Shown here piece by piece: positions 12,322 to 21,021 of a DNA stretch of 64,000 bases; position 1 is the stretch's first letter; the number at the start of each line of letters is the position of its first letter. This DNA comes from Alphaproteobacteria bacterium (lineage in GTDB: Bacteria > Pseudomonadota > Alphaproteobacteria > JABAAW01 > JAHZMA01). The position numbers were made by a program, and so were the translations under genes. Below the pieces are notes generated by a model. The model searched no databases, was not told the origin of the DNA, and saw only the letters and a list, made by a program, of their open reading frames with translations. The stretch spans positions 1 through 64,000 of the forward strand of contig JAHZMA010000091.1 of NCBI GenBank assembly GCA_022599575.1, read 5' to 3'.

Positions 12322-13011
12322 ATGGTGATGGAAGCAAGCGGTGATACGCGTTTATTACCTGATAAAAAGGGACAGGTTTTTTTTGCTAATAAGCAAAAAC
12401 CGATTAACTCTATTGCTATCGAGCAAAGGGTTGCGATTATCGCCTGCGGTGCGCTGGCGCATGAAATCATGCAACTGATTCGATTGAATGATTTTCACCA
12501 TATTCAGCTTTTTTGCTTGCCTGCCAATTTACATAACCGCCCAAAACAAATTGTACCAGCATTGCGTGAAAAATTAACGGAATTACAAAATCTAGGCTAT
12601 CAAAAAATTGTCATTGGCTATGGTGATTGCGGCACTGGTGGCGGGTTAGATAAATTCATCGCTGAACATGGCTTAACTCGAATCGATGGCGCGCATTGCT
12701 ATGCTTTTTTTAGTGGCTTGCAACAATTTGATGAGATGATGGAACAAGAGATTGGTACATTTTTTCTCACCGATTATATGGCTAAATTTTTCGATTCGCT
12801 AATTATCAAAGGGTTGGGCATCGATAAACATCCTGAATTAAAAAAGATTTATTTTGCCAATTACAAAAAATTAACCTATCTGGCGCAAACTAATGATGTG
12901 GGCTTACAACAAAAAGCAAAAGATGCCGCCATATTTTTGGGGCTTGACTATCAATTTGTGCAGACTGATTATGGCTTATTGGCAGATTTTATTGAACGTG
13001 AAGCCAGTTAA
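12322..13011 (+). CDS. DUF1638 family protein, companion of corrinoid methyl transfer
   Basis: The protein carries the DUF1638 core: IACGALAHEIMQLI near the N-terminus, then VIGYGDCGTGGGLDKFI and GAHCYAFFSGLQQF. The conserved Cys residues of these segments may bind metal (inference). The family is often encoded beside corrinoid proteins and related methyltransferases, but its biochemical role is not established to my knowledge. The frame is open from GTG 12292, but AGGTGA at 12315-12320 favours an ATG at 12322 or 12328. It follows the corrinoid gene by about 50 nt. Confidence 0.8.
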   Translation: MVMEASGDTRLLPDKKGQVFFANKQKPINSIAIEQRVAIIACGALAHEIMQLIRLNDFHHIQLFCLPANLHNRPKQIVPALREKLTELQNLGYQKIVIGYGDCGTGGGLDKFIAEHGLTRIDGAHCYAFFSGLQQFDEMMEQEIGTFFLTDYMAKFFDSLIIKGLGIDKHPELKKIYFANYKKLTYLAQTNDVGLQQKAKDAAIFLGLDYQFVQTDYGLLADFIEREAS

Positions 13012-13020
13012 AAATATGAG

Positions 13021-13845
13021 CTAAAAGCGCAGTTCCATCACGGGCTTATTATCATTATATTGGTCGATTAAAATATTAATGTTAATCACAATCAATGTGA
13101 GCGTTAAACCTGGTACAATCGCCATATGGGGCGCGATATGGAAAAAATTCTGAGCATCAAATAGCATTTTACCTAAACTTATTTGGTCGGGCGATGCGCC
13201 AAATCCTAAATAGCTTAAACCCGCTTCGGTTAAAATCGCGATGGTGAACAGGCTGGCAATTTGCACGATGAGTGGTTTTTTGATATTGGGAAGATAATAA
13301 ATGATACAAATCTGCCAAAAAGACGCCCCTAACAAATGTGCCGATTTAATAAAATAGGCAGATTGCAATGTAAGAATTTGGCTTTTGGTTAATTTCAAGA
13401 TAACGGGCAGGCTAAATAGCGCAATCGCCAGAATTGGCACATAACGCCCAACACCAAAAAACGCGGCAATAAAAATCGCGGTAATAATGGTAGGAAAAGC
13501 AAATAGAAAATCACCAAACAAAGCGGTGATAAATACGCCAATGCGCGGATAATAAGCGGCAATAAAGCCCAAAAAAATTGCTATCATGGCTGATGGCACA
13601 ATCGCAATAGAGGCGATGAATAGGCTCTGCCCCATGCCAAATAATAATAATGATAAAATATCGCGCCCTAAATAGTCGCGTCCGAATGGGTGGTTGAATG
13701 ATGGCATAGCAAACCGTGCGCTAATATCAATATCGCTGATAGTGTGGGGTTGCCAAAAAACGCCCAATAGGCAAAGCGCGATGATAGCTAATAATGAGAT
13801 AATGGTAAAATGTTTTGTGGTTTTCTGCATGTAATTATCGGGCAA
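13021..13845 (-). CDS. ABC transporter permease, DppC/OppC type
   Basis: This 274-residue inner-membrane permease has an N-terminal helix, a periplasmic segment with FNHPFGRDYLGRDILSLLLFG (the DppC-family GTDxxGRDxxS-like loop) and five or so further helices. The cytoplasmic coupling helix region reads AHLLGASFWQI. The family takes up peptides, nickel or opines. It lies 15 nt after the DppB-like permease and ends the operon. Confidence 0.88.
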   Translation of the reverse strand: MPDNYMQKTTKHFTIISLLAIIALCLLGVFWQPHTISDIDISARFAMPSFNHPFGRDYLGRDILSLLLFGMGQSLFIASIAIVPSAMIAIFLGFIAAYYPRIGVFITALFGDFLFAFPTIITAIFIAAFFGVGRYVPILAIALFSLPVILKLTKSQILTLQSAYFIKSAHLLGASFWQICIIYYLPNIKKPLIVQIASLFTIAILTEAGLSYLGFGASPDQISLGKMLFDAQNFFHIAPHMAIVPGLTLTLIVININILIDQYNDNKPVMELRF

Positions 13846-13860
13846 TTTATCACGTGTTTA

Positions 13861-14820
13861 TCATCGCGTACGGGGGTCAAGCAAGCGACGTACAACCTCG
13901 CTAAATAGATTAAGACTGAGGATTAATAAGGTAAAAAATAAGAAAATAATCTGCAATGCGGTAATATCACGTTTTAGCAAAGATTGCACCGCAAACTGCC
14001 CCATACCCGGCAGAAAGAAAATATTTTCAATCACAATCGTGCCTGAAAATAAAAAGGCAAATTGCAACATACAAAGCGTTAATAAGGGTGGCGCGATATT
14101 TTTTAGCAAATGATGCGATAAAATCCTTCTTGGCGAACAGCCTTTGCAATAAGCGGTGATAATAAAAGGTTGTTGTAAAATATTGAGTGCTTGGATACGG
14201 GTAAAACGCGCCATAATCGCAATTTGCGGCAATGATAATACAATCACTGGCATCAAAAATGTTTGCAAAAGCGCAGATGAATCAAACCCGCCAGCGGGCA
14301 GTAATTGCCAATAAATTGATAATAATAAAGTAATCAGCATCGCGCACCAAAAGCTAGGAATTGCCAAAAAAATCAACAATAAAAACATGATGGCATTACT
14401 GGCACTGTCATTTTTTTTGCCATGATGGCGAAGTGCTAAAAATAAGCCAAGCGGCACCGCAATAATATTGCTTAATAAGAGTGAGCTGATTGCCAAAATG
14501 ATGCTAATCGGAATTTTAGCGGCTAATAATTTGGCAATGGAAGTTTGGTAAATGATGCTTGTGCCTAAATTGCCCTGTAATAATTCTAGCAACCAGTCAT
14601 AATAGCCCGCCCAAAAAGATTGGTTTAAGCCTAATTGTTCTCGTAAATTTGTCAATATCGCGTCATTACCTTGAATACCAAGCAAATATTCACTGGCATC
14701 GCCCGGCAGGTGATAAAAAAGAGTAAAAATAAAAAAAGATGCTAGTAACAGCCAAAGAATCAGTAATAAAAATTGCCTGATGAAAACTGTAGTAAAAATT
14801 CCAGTAAAAATCATTGCCAT
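13861..14820 (-). CDS. ABC transporter permease, DppB/OppB type
   Basis: The 319-residue polytopic protein has the DppB N-terminal pattern (FFIFTLFYHLPGDASEYLLG, then LREQLGLNQSFWAGYYDWL) and the coupling region ARFTRIQALNILQQPFIITAYCKGC. Its ATG overlaps the end of the substrate-binding protein gene by 10 nt, so the two are translationally coupled. Confidence 0.88.
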   Translation of the reverse strand: MAMIFTGIFTTVFIRQFLLLILWLLLASFFIFTLFYHLPGDASEYLLGIQGNDAILTNLREQLGLNQSFWAGYYDWLLELLQGNLGTSIIYQTSIAKLLAAKIPISIILAISSLLLSNIIAVPLGLFLALRHHGKKNDSASNAIMFLLLIFLAIPSFWCAMLITLLLSIYWQLLPAGGFDSSALLQTFLMPVIVLSLPQIAIMARFTRIQALNILQQPFIITAYCKGCSPRRILSHHLLKNIAPPLLTLCMLQFAFLFSGTIVIENIFFLPGMGQFAVQSLLKRDITALQIIFLFFTLLILSLNLFSEVVRRLLDPRTR

Positions 14821-16295
14821 GAAATATCAGTGACATCAGCCGCCTGTATCGGACTATTTGCCCAATAGCCTTGCAGATTTTTATGCCATACGCCCAATTT
14901 TGGCAGTTGAAATAAAAATCCTGCTGCAACTGTTTCAGCTAAAATTTGTTGTGCGCGCTGTGAAAGATTTTTTAACGTAGCCTCATCGGTGGCATATTGC
15001 ATATCCGCTATGATTTGATTGAATTCATCATTATGATAAGAAAAATAATAATCATTACGGGCATAAATATTCATATCATTGGGTTCGGTATGGGCGATAA
15101 TGGTTAAATCGTAATTTTTACCGCGAAACACGTCTTTTAGCCAACCACTCCATTCCATATTATTCAGCTCCACCGCAATCCCAATCGCGCGTAATTGTGC
15201 GGCAATAATCTCGCCCGAACGGCGCGAATAACCCGATGGTGGCAAGTCGATTTGCAAAGTCTCGCCTTGATAAATGCTTTTTGCTAGATATTGCTTAGCA
15301 ATGGAGATATCAAACGGGGTGATATGGGATAAATCCTGATAAAAAGGGTGATGCGATGGCATATGTGAGCTTATAGCTGTGGCATAGCCAAACATTGCGC
15401 CATCGATAATGGCTTGTTTATTAATGGCATGGGCAATGGCACGCCTTACATTAATATCATTCATTAATGGCTTGGCATGATTGATGGCAAGAATCGTCTC
15501 ACCTTCAGTTGAACCGATGGTGATTGTTAGATTTTCATTTTTGCTTAACCGTTCTAATTGCTCGGCGGCACGAAAATTAGGAAAGCCATCAATCACTTGT
15601 GTGCTAATAGCATTAAAAGCGGCTGTGGTATCGGAGAGAAACATAAAAATCACTTGCGCCAATGCGGGCGCATTGCCATGATAATCAGGATTGCGTTTGA
15701 GAGTAATTTTTTGGCCTTTTTGCCATGAATCAAAAACAAACGCACCCGTGCCAATCGGGTGTTGCTTATTATTATCAGCTGATGATTCATCTATCATCAC
15801 CGCATCGCCCCATGCCATTTTATAGGCAAAATCACTATCGGATTGGTTAAGGATAATACGAATTTGAAAATCAGAAATTTTTTCTATTGTCTTAATGTTA
15901 TCAAATAATATTTTTTGGGCATTAACGCTGTTTCCCCCCCGCGCACGATTGAGCGAAAATAACACATCATCAGCGGTAAATGTTTCGCCATTATGAAAAG
16001 TGACATTTTGTTTTAGGGTAAAATCATAAATGGTGGCATTTTCAGAAATTTGCCACTTTGTTGCCAGCATTGGCACAATCTCGGCATTGTGATTGATACG
16101 GGTAAGCCCTTCAAAAATATTATGATAGGTGACTTCATCAATCGCGCCAGCGGCACCAGCGGTGGGGTCAAGATGGTCGGGTTCTAATGCAAGCCCAATA
16201 ACCACATCATCGCGTTTTGCACTATCATCATCTTTGCTACAAGCACTGAGCAATAAAGTGGTGGTGATTAAAATAAGGGTGATAAAAAATCTCAT
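14811..16295 (-). CDS. ABC transporter substrate-binding lipoprotein (SBP family 5)
   Basis: Family 5 solute-binding protein of the peptide/opine/nickel class. The start is placed at ATG 16295 because GGAAAG lies 7 nt upstream; a TTG at 16310 is the alternative. The N-terminus is a lipoprotein signal ending LLLSAC, so the mature protein is probably anchored through Cys19. The family signature near the N-terminus reads GLALEPDHLDPTAG, followed by VTYHNIFEGLTRI and YDFTLKQNVTFHNGETFTADD, typical of DppA/OppA proteins. It is first in a three-gene operon with the two permeases. No ATP-binding subunit gene is adjacent. Confidence 0.9.
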   Translation of the reverse strand: MRFFITLILITTTLLLSACSKDDDSAKRDDVVIGLALEPDHLDPTAGAAGAIDEVTYHNIFEGLTRINHNAEIVPMLATKWQISENATIYDFTLKQNVTFHNGETFTADDVLFSLNRARGGNSVNAQKILFDNIKTIEKISDFQIRIILNQSDSDFAYKMAWGDAVMIDESSADNNKQHPIGTGAFVFDSWQKGQKITLKRNPDYHGNAPALAQVIFMFLSDTTAAFNAISTQVIDGFPNFRAAEQLERLSKNENLTITIGSTEGETILAINHAKPLMNDINVRRAIAHAINKQAIIDGAMFGYATAISSHMPSHHPFYQDLSHITPFDISIAKQYLAKSIYQGETLQIDLPPSGYSRRSGEIIAAQLRAIGIAVELNNMEWSGWLKDVFRGKNYDLTIIAHTEPNDMNIYARNDYYFSYHNDEFNQIIADMQYATDEATLKNLSQRAQQILAETVAAGFLFQLPKLGVWHKNLQGYWANSPIQAADVTDISWQ

Positions 16296-16425
16296 CAGCA
16301 GGCTTTCCAATAATAATTGGCATATAATAATTGGTAAACAACAATTAATTGACCATGAAGCTTATTATTTATAGCAGAAAATAGCGATAATGGCAATTAT
16401 TGTCGCCATTACGATGAAAATATTA

Positions 16426-17139
16426 TTATGGCAAAATCACTTGCCATTGGCGATTAATATAGCCTTCTAATGGACGAAAACGCTGTTTGTAGCTCATTTT
16501 TGGTGAATTTTTTACCCAATAGCCAAGATAAAGATATTTTAGATTTTGCTGATTAACATAATTAACCAAATCTAAAATAATATAGCTACCCAATGAACGT
16601 TCGGTTAAAAAAGGGTTATAAAAACTATAAACAGCCGAATAGCCATCAGTGAATTTATCTAAAATACAAGCGGCAATCAACTCTTTTTGATTGGTTCTAT
16701 ATTCCATCAGACACGTATTAATCGGCGATTGTAGCATCATATCAGCATATTCTTGAAAACTCATATGCGACATTTCGCCATTATGATGGCGCGTGGAAAC
16801 ATAAAGATGAAACAGCTCATATTGTTCGTAAGTGATATTGGTTTCCAGTAATTTACCCTCTATATCACGATTTTTATTCAAAATTCTGCGCCAAGAAGGC
16901 TTCATTTTGAATTCATTGCACCGAATGCGGCTTGATACACATGCTGAACATTTTGGGCAAATTGGGCGATACATGATATTATGGGAACGGCGGAAGCCAG
17001 CATTGGAAAAATGCATGGTTTCTTCCATACTCAGCGGACGGTTGATGCGTGTGAAAAGCTGATATTCCGAATGATTATCAAGATAAGGACAATCCATCGG
17101 TTGCGAGCGAAAAAAAATATGAGGTGATTCTTGGTTCAT
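16426..17139 (-). CDS. bpt: Aminoacyl-tRNA:protein transferase (Ate/Bpt family)
   Basis: This N-degron enzyme adds Leu (Bpt) or Arg (Ate) from tRNA to the N-termini of acidic residues to mark proteins for Clp degradation. The N-terminal segment has the family pattern CPYLDNHSEYQLFTRI, GFRRSHNIMYRPICPKCSAC and then RIRCNEFKMKPSWRRI. The C-terminal GNAT-like half contains SLGSYIILDLVNY and YLYLGYWVKNSPKMSYKQRFRPLE. The length of 237 residues matches the bacterial family. Whether Leu or Arg is used cannot be decided from the sequence. Confidence 0.9.
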   Translation of the reverse strand: MNQESPHIFFRSQPMDCPYLDNHSEYQLFTRINRPLSMEETMHFSNAGFRRSHNIMYRPICPKCSACVSSRIRCNEFKMKPSWRRILNKNRDIEGKLLETNITYEQYELFHLYVSTRHHNGEMSHMSFQEYADMMLQSPINTCLMEYRTNQKELIAACILDKFTDGYSAVYSFYNPFLTERSLGSYIILDLVNYVNQQNLKYLYLGYWVKNSPKMSYKQRFRPLEGYINRQWQVILP

Positions 17140-17147
17140 TTTGCTTT

Positions 17148-17324
17148 ATGACTATGATTATGGTGAAATATATTCATGTGATTTTGGTTGTGATTTTGGT
17201 CATTTTATTGGCATCATGTGGTATGGAAAATTTTCCTAGCATAAAAAATGTGCCACATGTTCCAGAAGAAAAATTGCAACAAAATGATGATAACCGTCCT
17301 TCCATTGTGATTGAAGAATCTTAA
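17148..17324 (+). CDS. Small lipoprotein, divergent from bpt
   Basis: The protein is about 58 residues, with an N-terminal helix (KYIHVILVVILVILLASC) ending in a clear lipobox (LLASC). The mature part after Cys is only about 36 residues, acidic and Pro/Asn-containing. The frame is open from 17124, which would overlap bpt; ATG codons at 17148, 17154 and 17160 are better starts, though none has a strong ribosome site. It is convergent with argG. Function unknown. Confidence 0.55.
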   Translation: MTMIMVKYIHVILVVILVILLASCGMENFPSIKNVPHVPEEKLQQNDDNRPSIVIEES

Positions 17325-17364
17325 AATTACCAGTTTAATTTTTTTTGTTTAAATTTTTTTTAAC

Positions 17365-18576
17365 CTAATCCTTATAATAATTGCCCAACCGTAAGCGCAA
17401 AGCATTCAGTTTGATAAAGCCTTCAGCATCGCGTTGGTTATAGACATCATCTTCTTCAAATGTAACATGGTCAAGTGAATATAGGCTATTAGGGCTTTTT
17501 CTACCGATAACAGCAACACTACCTTTATAGAGGCGTAACATCACGTCGCCCGTGACATTGGTTTGCGACTTATCAATTAAAGCCTGCAGCATGTCACGTT
17601 CGGGCGAAAACCAAAAACCATTATAAATAATTTTAGCATAGCGTGGCATTAATTCATCTTTCAGATGTGCTGCCTCACGGTCAAGGGTGAGTGATTCGAT
17701 AGCACGATGCGCTTTTAGCAATAATGTGCCACCCGGTGTTTCATAAATGCCTCTGGATTTCATACCAACAAAGCGATTTTCTACCAAATCTATGCGCCCT
17801 ATGCCATGTTTGCCACCAAGTTGATTCAATTTTATCAATAAATTTGCGGGCGATAATGTTTCACCATTCACGCTTACCGCATCACCTTGTGCAAAACCGA
17901 CTGTAATATCTTCGGGCTTATCAGGGGCATTAAGGGGAGATGTGGTACGTTGATAGATATGTTCGGGGGCTTCTTGTGCGGGGTCTTCTAAAATTTTTCC
18001 TTCAGCGGAAATATGCAACATATTGGCATCTATCGAAAAAGGTGCTTCACCAAACTTATCTTTTGGAACAGGAATCTGCCTTTCTTGGGCGTAGGCGATA
18101 AGTTTGTTACGGCTGTTAAGGTCCCATTCGCGCCATGGCGCAATCACGTGAATATGGGGGTTCAAGGCATAATAGCCAAGCTCAAAACGGATTTGGTCAT
18201 TGCCTTTGCCTGTTGCGCCATGTGCCACAGCATCGGCATTATTTTCGGTAGCAATTTCAATTTGTCGCTTGGCAATCAGTGGACGGGCAATTGAGGTGCC
18301 TAACAGATACTCACCCTCATATAATATATTAGCGCGAAACATAGGGAAAACATAATCTTTAACGAAAACCTCGCGCAAATCATCAATATAAACTTTGCTG
18401 GCGCCTGATTGTTCTGCTTTTTGCCGCACTTGTTCAGCATCATCACCTTGCCCTAAATCAGCAAAAAAGGCGATAATATCAGCTTGATAGGTCTCTTTAA
18501 GCCAATGTAGAATAACAGAAGTATCAAGGCCACCTGAATAGGCCAACACGATTTTGTTAATATTTTTATTGCTCAT
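17365..18576 (-). CDS. argG: Argininosuccinate synthase
   Basis: The enzyme joins citrulline and aspartate using ATP in arginine biosynthesis. The N-terminal P-loop-like [12 protein letters not shown] (residues 12-23) is diagnostic. Further family segments are [34 protein letters not shown] and [19 protein letters not shown]. The length is 403 residues, typical. No argH is adjacent. Confidence 0.97.
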   Translation of the reverse strand: MSNKNINKIVLAYSGGLDTSVILHWLKETYQADIIAFFADLGQGDDAEQVRQKAEQSGASKVYIDDLREVFVKDYVFPMFRANILYEGEYLLGTSIARPLIAKRQIEIATENNADAVAHGATGKGNDQIRFELGYYALNPHIHVIAPWREWDLNSRNKLIAYAQERQIPVPKDKFGEAPFSIDANMLHISAEGKILEDPAQEAPEHIYQRTTSPLNAPDKPEDITVGFAQGDAVSVNGETLSPANLLIKLNQLGGKHGIGRIDLVENRFVGMKSRGIYETPGGTLLLKAHRAIESLTLDREAAHLKDELMPRYAKIIYNGFWFSPERDMLQALIDKSQTNVTGDVMLRLYKGSVAVIGRKSPNSLYSLDHVTFEEDDVYNQRDAEGFIKLNALRLRLGNYYKD

Positions 18577-18614
18577 TTTTTCCTCACCTTTTGCGAAAAT
18601 GATGTTTATAATGC

Positions 18615-18863
18615 TTAATTAAATTTTTTCGTTGTTAGGCATAATAATGGTTGGGTATTATCAGGGATAATGATAGGCGGATGGCTGCTTTTTTGTGGTG
18701 ATGTAATGCTATGTTTGGCGCATAAATCATCTGGATTGCGCTGAATATCGGCAAGCGCATCATGATGGGTAAAGATTGGTAAAATATTAGCTAATATCAC
18801 ATAGCTGATAAACAAAATCAGGCTATTGGTGAATATGAATAAATTTTTTTGCAAGAAACGCAT
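18615..18863 (-). CDS. Small exported or membrane-anchored protein of unknown function
   Basis: The gene codes 82 residues. AGGAG lies 9 nt before the ATG, which supports expression. One N-terminal hydrophobic segment ([20 protein letters not shown]) is followed by a polar tail with two cysteines and a Pro/Ile-rich stretch ([15 protein letters not shown]). It lies 38 nt upstream of argG on the same strand. No family is recognised. Confidence 0.5.
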   Translation of the reverse strand: MRFLQKNLFIFTNSLILFISYVILANILPIFTHHDALADIQRNPDDLCAKHSITSPQKSSHPPIIIPDNTQPLLCLTTKKFN

Positions 18864-19025
18864 TATTAGTTACTCCTATAATCAAAAATATCATGATGCA
18901 ATTTTAATGCCAGTAATGTTTAAGCTAAAAATGATAACAAACGATATTTTTAGTGGGTATTTGTAATGATACTTGCTATAATAGTTTGATTTTAATAATA
19001 TAAGTAAATTTTTAAAAGGTTGATA

Positions 19026-21017
19026 ATGGCTCTGGAATTAGATGAAGATTTAGAGGATTATATTCTAGATATTATAGAAGATTTGGAATATACGGAAGAT
19101 GATGACAGTCTTCTTGCTAAAATCAATGCAGGTAATCAAAATTTTCCAGACCATCTGTTGCTTTGGAATTATTTAACAGCCTTGTATTTATATCAAAGGC
19201 AAAAATATGGTCACGCTTATGTGATTTTAAAAAAGGTGCATGATGATGGCTATCAGCATGCTGAAACGATTTATGTGTTGGCGGTGATCGCGGCGGCTTT
19301 GGGTTTGAGCGATGAAGCGCTTTATTATATTAAATTAAGTTCCGCGCTGGAAGATGGTAATCAGGATTTAATTCCAGATTGGTTGCCAAAATTTGAAAGT
19401 GCTTTTTTCTTTCGTGATTCAAAAGAGCTAATAGATTCTATCGCCTATTTAATTAAGCGTGGCCATTACAAAAGCGCTTATGAGAAATGTTCCGATTTAA
19501 CGTTGGCTTTTACCAGCCATATAGAAATTTTTACCATGATGATTCGACTATCAATTTTGAATAATCGGCCTCATAATGTAACACATTTTGTAGAAAAAAT
19601 TATTGATTATTATCAAGGCGAATTAACATCATCAGAAGCATTGCTGATGAGTGATTTATTTTTATATTTACGAGATGAAGAAAACCTTTCTTTATGGCTT
19701 GATGAGGCAAAAAAAGCTTTTGATAGTCGCAAACTTTTGGCGCATGAACAAAGACATTCATTCAGGCAAGACCCTTCCTATCATGCCATTACAAGCTATT
19801 ATCGGCTTAATATGGTTGATAAAAAAAGAGAACTAGAAAAACAATATGCCAAAGCGCATTTGCCGATAAAACCCTATGATAGAAAAAAATCAAGCCAAAA
19901 TAAAGATTTGAAATTAGGTGTTTTTATTGGTTCTTATCCGCAATCAGAACATCGGTTAAATTATTTGGCAAATAAATTATTATTGTTTCGTGGCACAAAT
20001 TTATCCATTTATTTTTATTTTGACCGCGAAAAATATTTTGATGATTATTTAAAATATAACAATTTTGTAGAAAATATTTTTTATGTCGGACGCATTGATA
20101 ATGAAACATTGGCTGAAATTGTTCATCGTGATGAAATTGATATTTTGCTAGATATTAATGATTATGCTATTGCGTCACGTATCAATTTTTGGCGAAAAAA
20201 ACCAGCTTTCTTAAATGTTTTATATGCTGGTGATGATGAAACCGCCCATTTATGGGGTTATGATGCAGTGCTAGGTGACCAACATCTTTACCCAATCACA
20301 AAGGGGCAATCTTTTGATAAGGGGGAAGCCATTATTGAGCATCAAACAGATAAAGCGACGATTTTACGAATGCGTTTTCCTTTGTTAGAATATTTTGGAG
20401 GTATCCAGCCAATAGAGTCTGATGTTCCGATAAAAAGTTCTTTTATCGTTGGTATTCATGTTAAACGCGTTGATTTAGATGATGATAAAATAAAAATGTT
20501 ACACAATCTTTTGCAACAACATACGCAAATAACGATAATGTTTGAGGTTGATATGTTGGGTGGCGAGGTGATGTTTCAAGAGATAATGGAGCTGATTGCG
20601 GGTGATGATGAGGCATTGCAGGCGCGTATCATTAGCGTTAATTATGATTTGCCACTGGAAACATTTATTTTATATCCTGATATTATGCTTAATTTATCAT
20701 ATTCGCATATTGATTTGGTGCAAACATGTTTGTCGCAAAAAAGAATTTGTTTATGCTATCAAGGCATGTTACCTAGTGAACGCGTTGATGCATCTATTTT
20801 ATTGACACTTAATGAAAATTTTAAGGGTAAATTGGTGTTTGATAATTGGCCTGATTATTATCAGGCGATTATTGATATCATGCAAGATGATACTAAGAAA
20901 ACACAATATCAAGAAATGATTGGTTCGGTTGATATAACAGATAAGAAAAAATTATCTGAAAATATTGTGATTACGTATGATGATTTGAAATTTATAACAA
21001 AGAATTTTTTTGAGTAA
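19026..21017 (+). CDS. TPR protein with an O-GlcNAc-transferase-like (GT41) glycosyltransferase domain
   Basis: Residues 1 to about 270 are helical and TPR-like, with an acidic start (ALELDEDLEDYILDIIEDLE). The C-terminal half, beginning LKLGVFIGSYPQSEHRLNYL, resembles the catalytic region of bacterial OGT/SPINDLY proteins: EIDILLDINDYAIASRINFW followed by KKPAFLNVLYAGDDETA and AVLGDQHLYP matches the family DILVDLxGHTxxxRxxxxARRPAPxQ...DPYLxP arrangement in degenerate form. Glycosylation of a protein substrate is therefore inferred. The start is ATG 19026 after AAAAGG; a TTG at 19020 also opens the frame. It is followed after 4 nt by a DUF115 gene. Confidence 0.65.
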   Translation: MALELDEDLEDYILDIIEDLEYTEDDDSLLAKINAGNQNFPDHLLLWNYLTALYLYQRQKYGHAYVILKKVHDDGYQHAETIYVLAVIAAALGLSDEALYYIKLSSALEDGNQDLIPDWLPKFESAFFFRDSKELIDSIAYLIKRGHYKSAYEKCSDLTLAFTSHIEIFTMMIRLSILNNRPHNVTHFVEKIIDYYQGELTSSEALLMSDLFLYLRDEENLSLWLDEAKKAFDSRKLLAHEQRHSFRQDPSYHAITSYYRLNMVDKKRELEKQYAKAHLPIKPYDRKKSSQNKDLKLGVFIGSYPQSEHRLNYLANKLLLFRGTNLSIYFYFDREKYFDDYLKYNNFVENIFYVGRIDNETLAEIVHRDEIDILLDINDYAIASRINFWRKKPAFLNVLYAGDDETAHLWGYDAVLGDQHLYPITKGQSFDKGEAIIEHQTDKATILRMRFPLLEYFGGIQPIESDVPIKSSFIVGIHVKRVDLDDDKIKMLHNLLQQHTQITIMFEVDMLGGEVMFQEIMELIAGDDEALQARIISVNYDLPLETFILYPDIMLNLSYSHIDLVQTCLSQKRICLCYQGMLPSERVDASILLTLNENFKGKLVFDNWPDYYQAIIDIMQDDTKKTQYQEMIGSVDITDKKKLSENIVITYDDLKFITKNFFE

Positions 21018-21021
21018 AACC

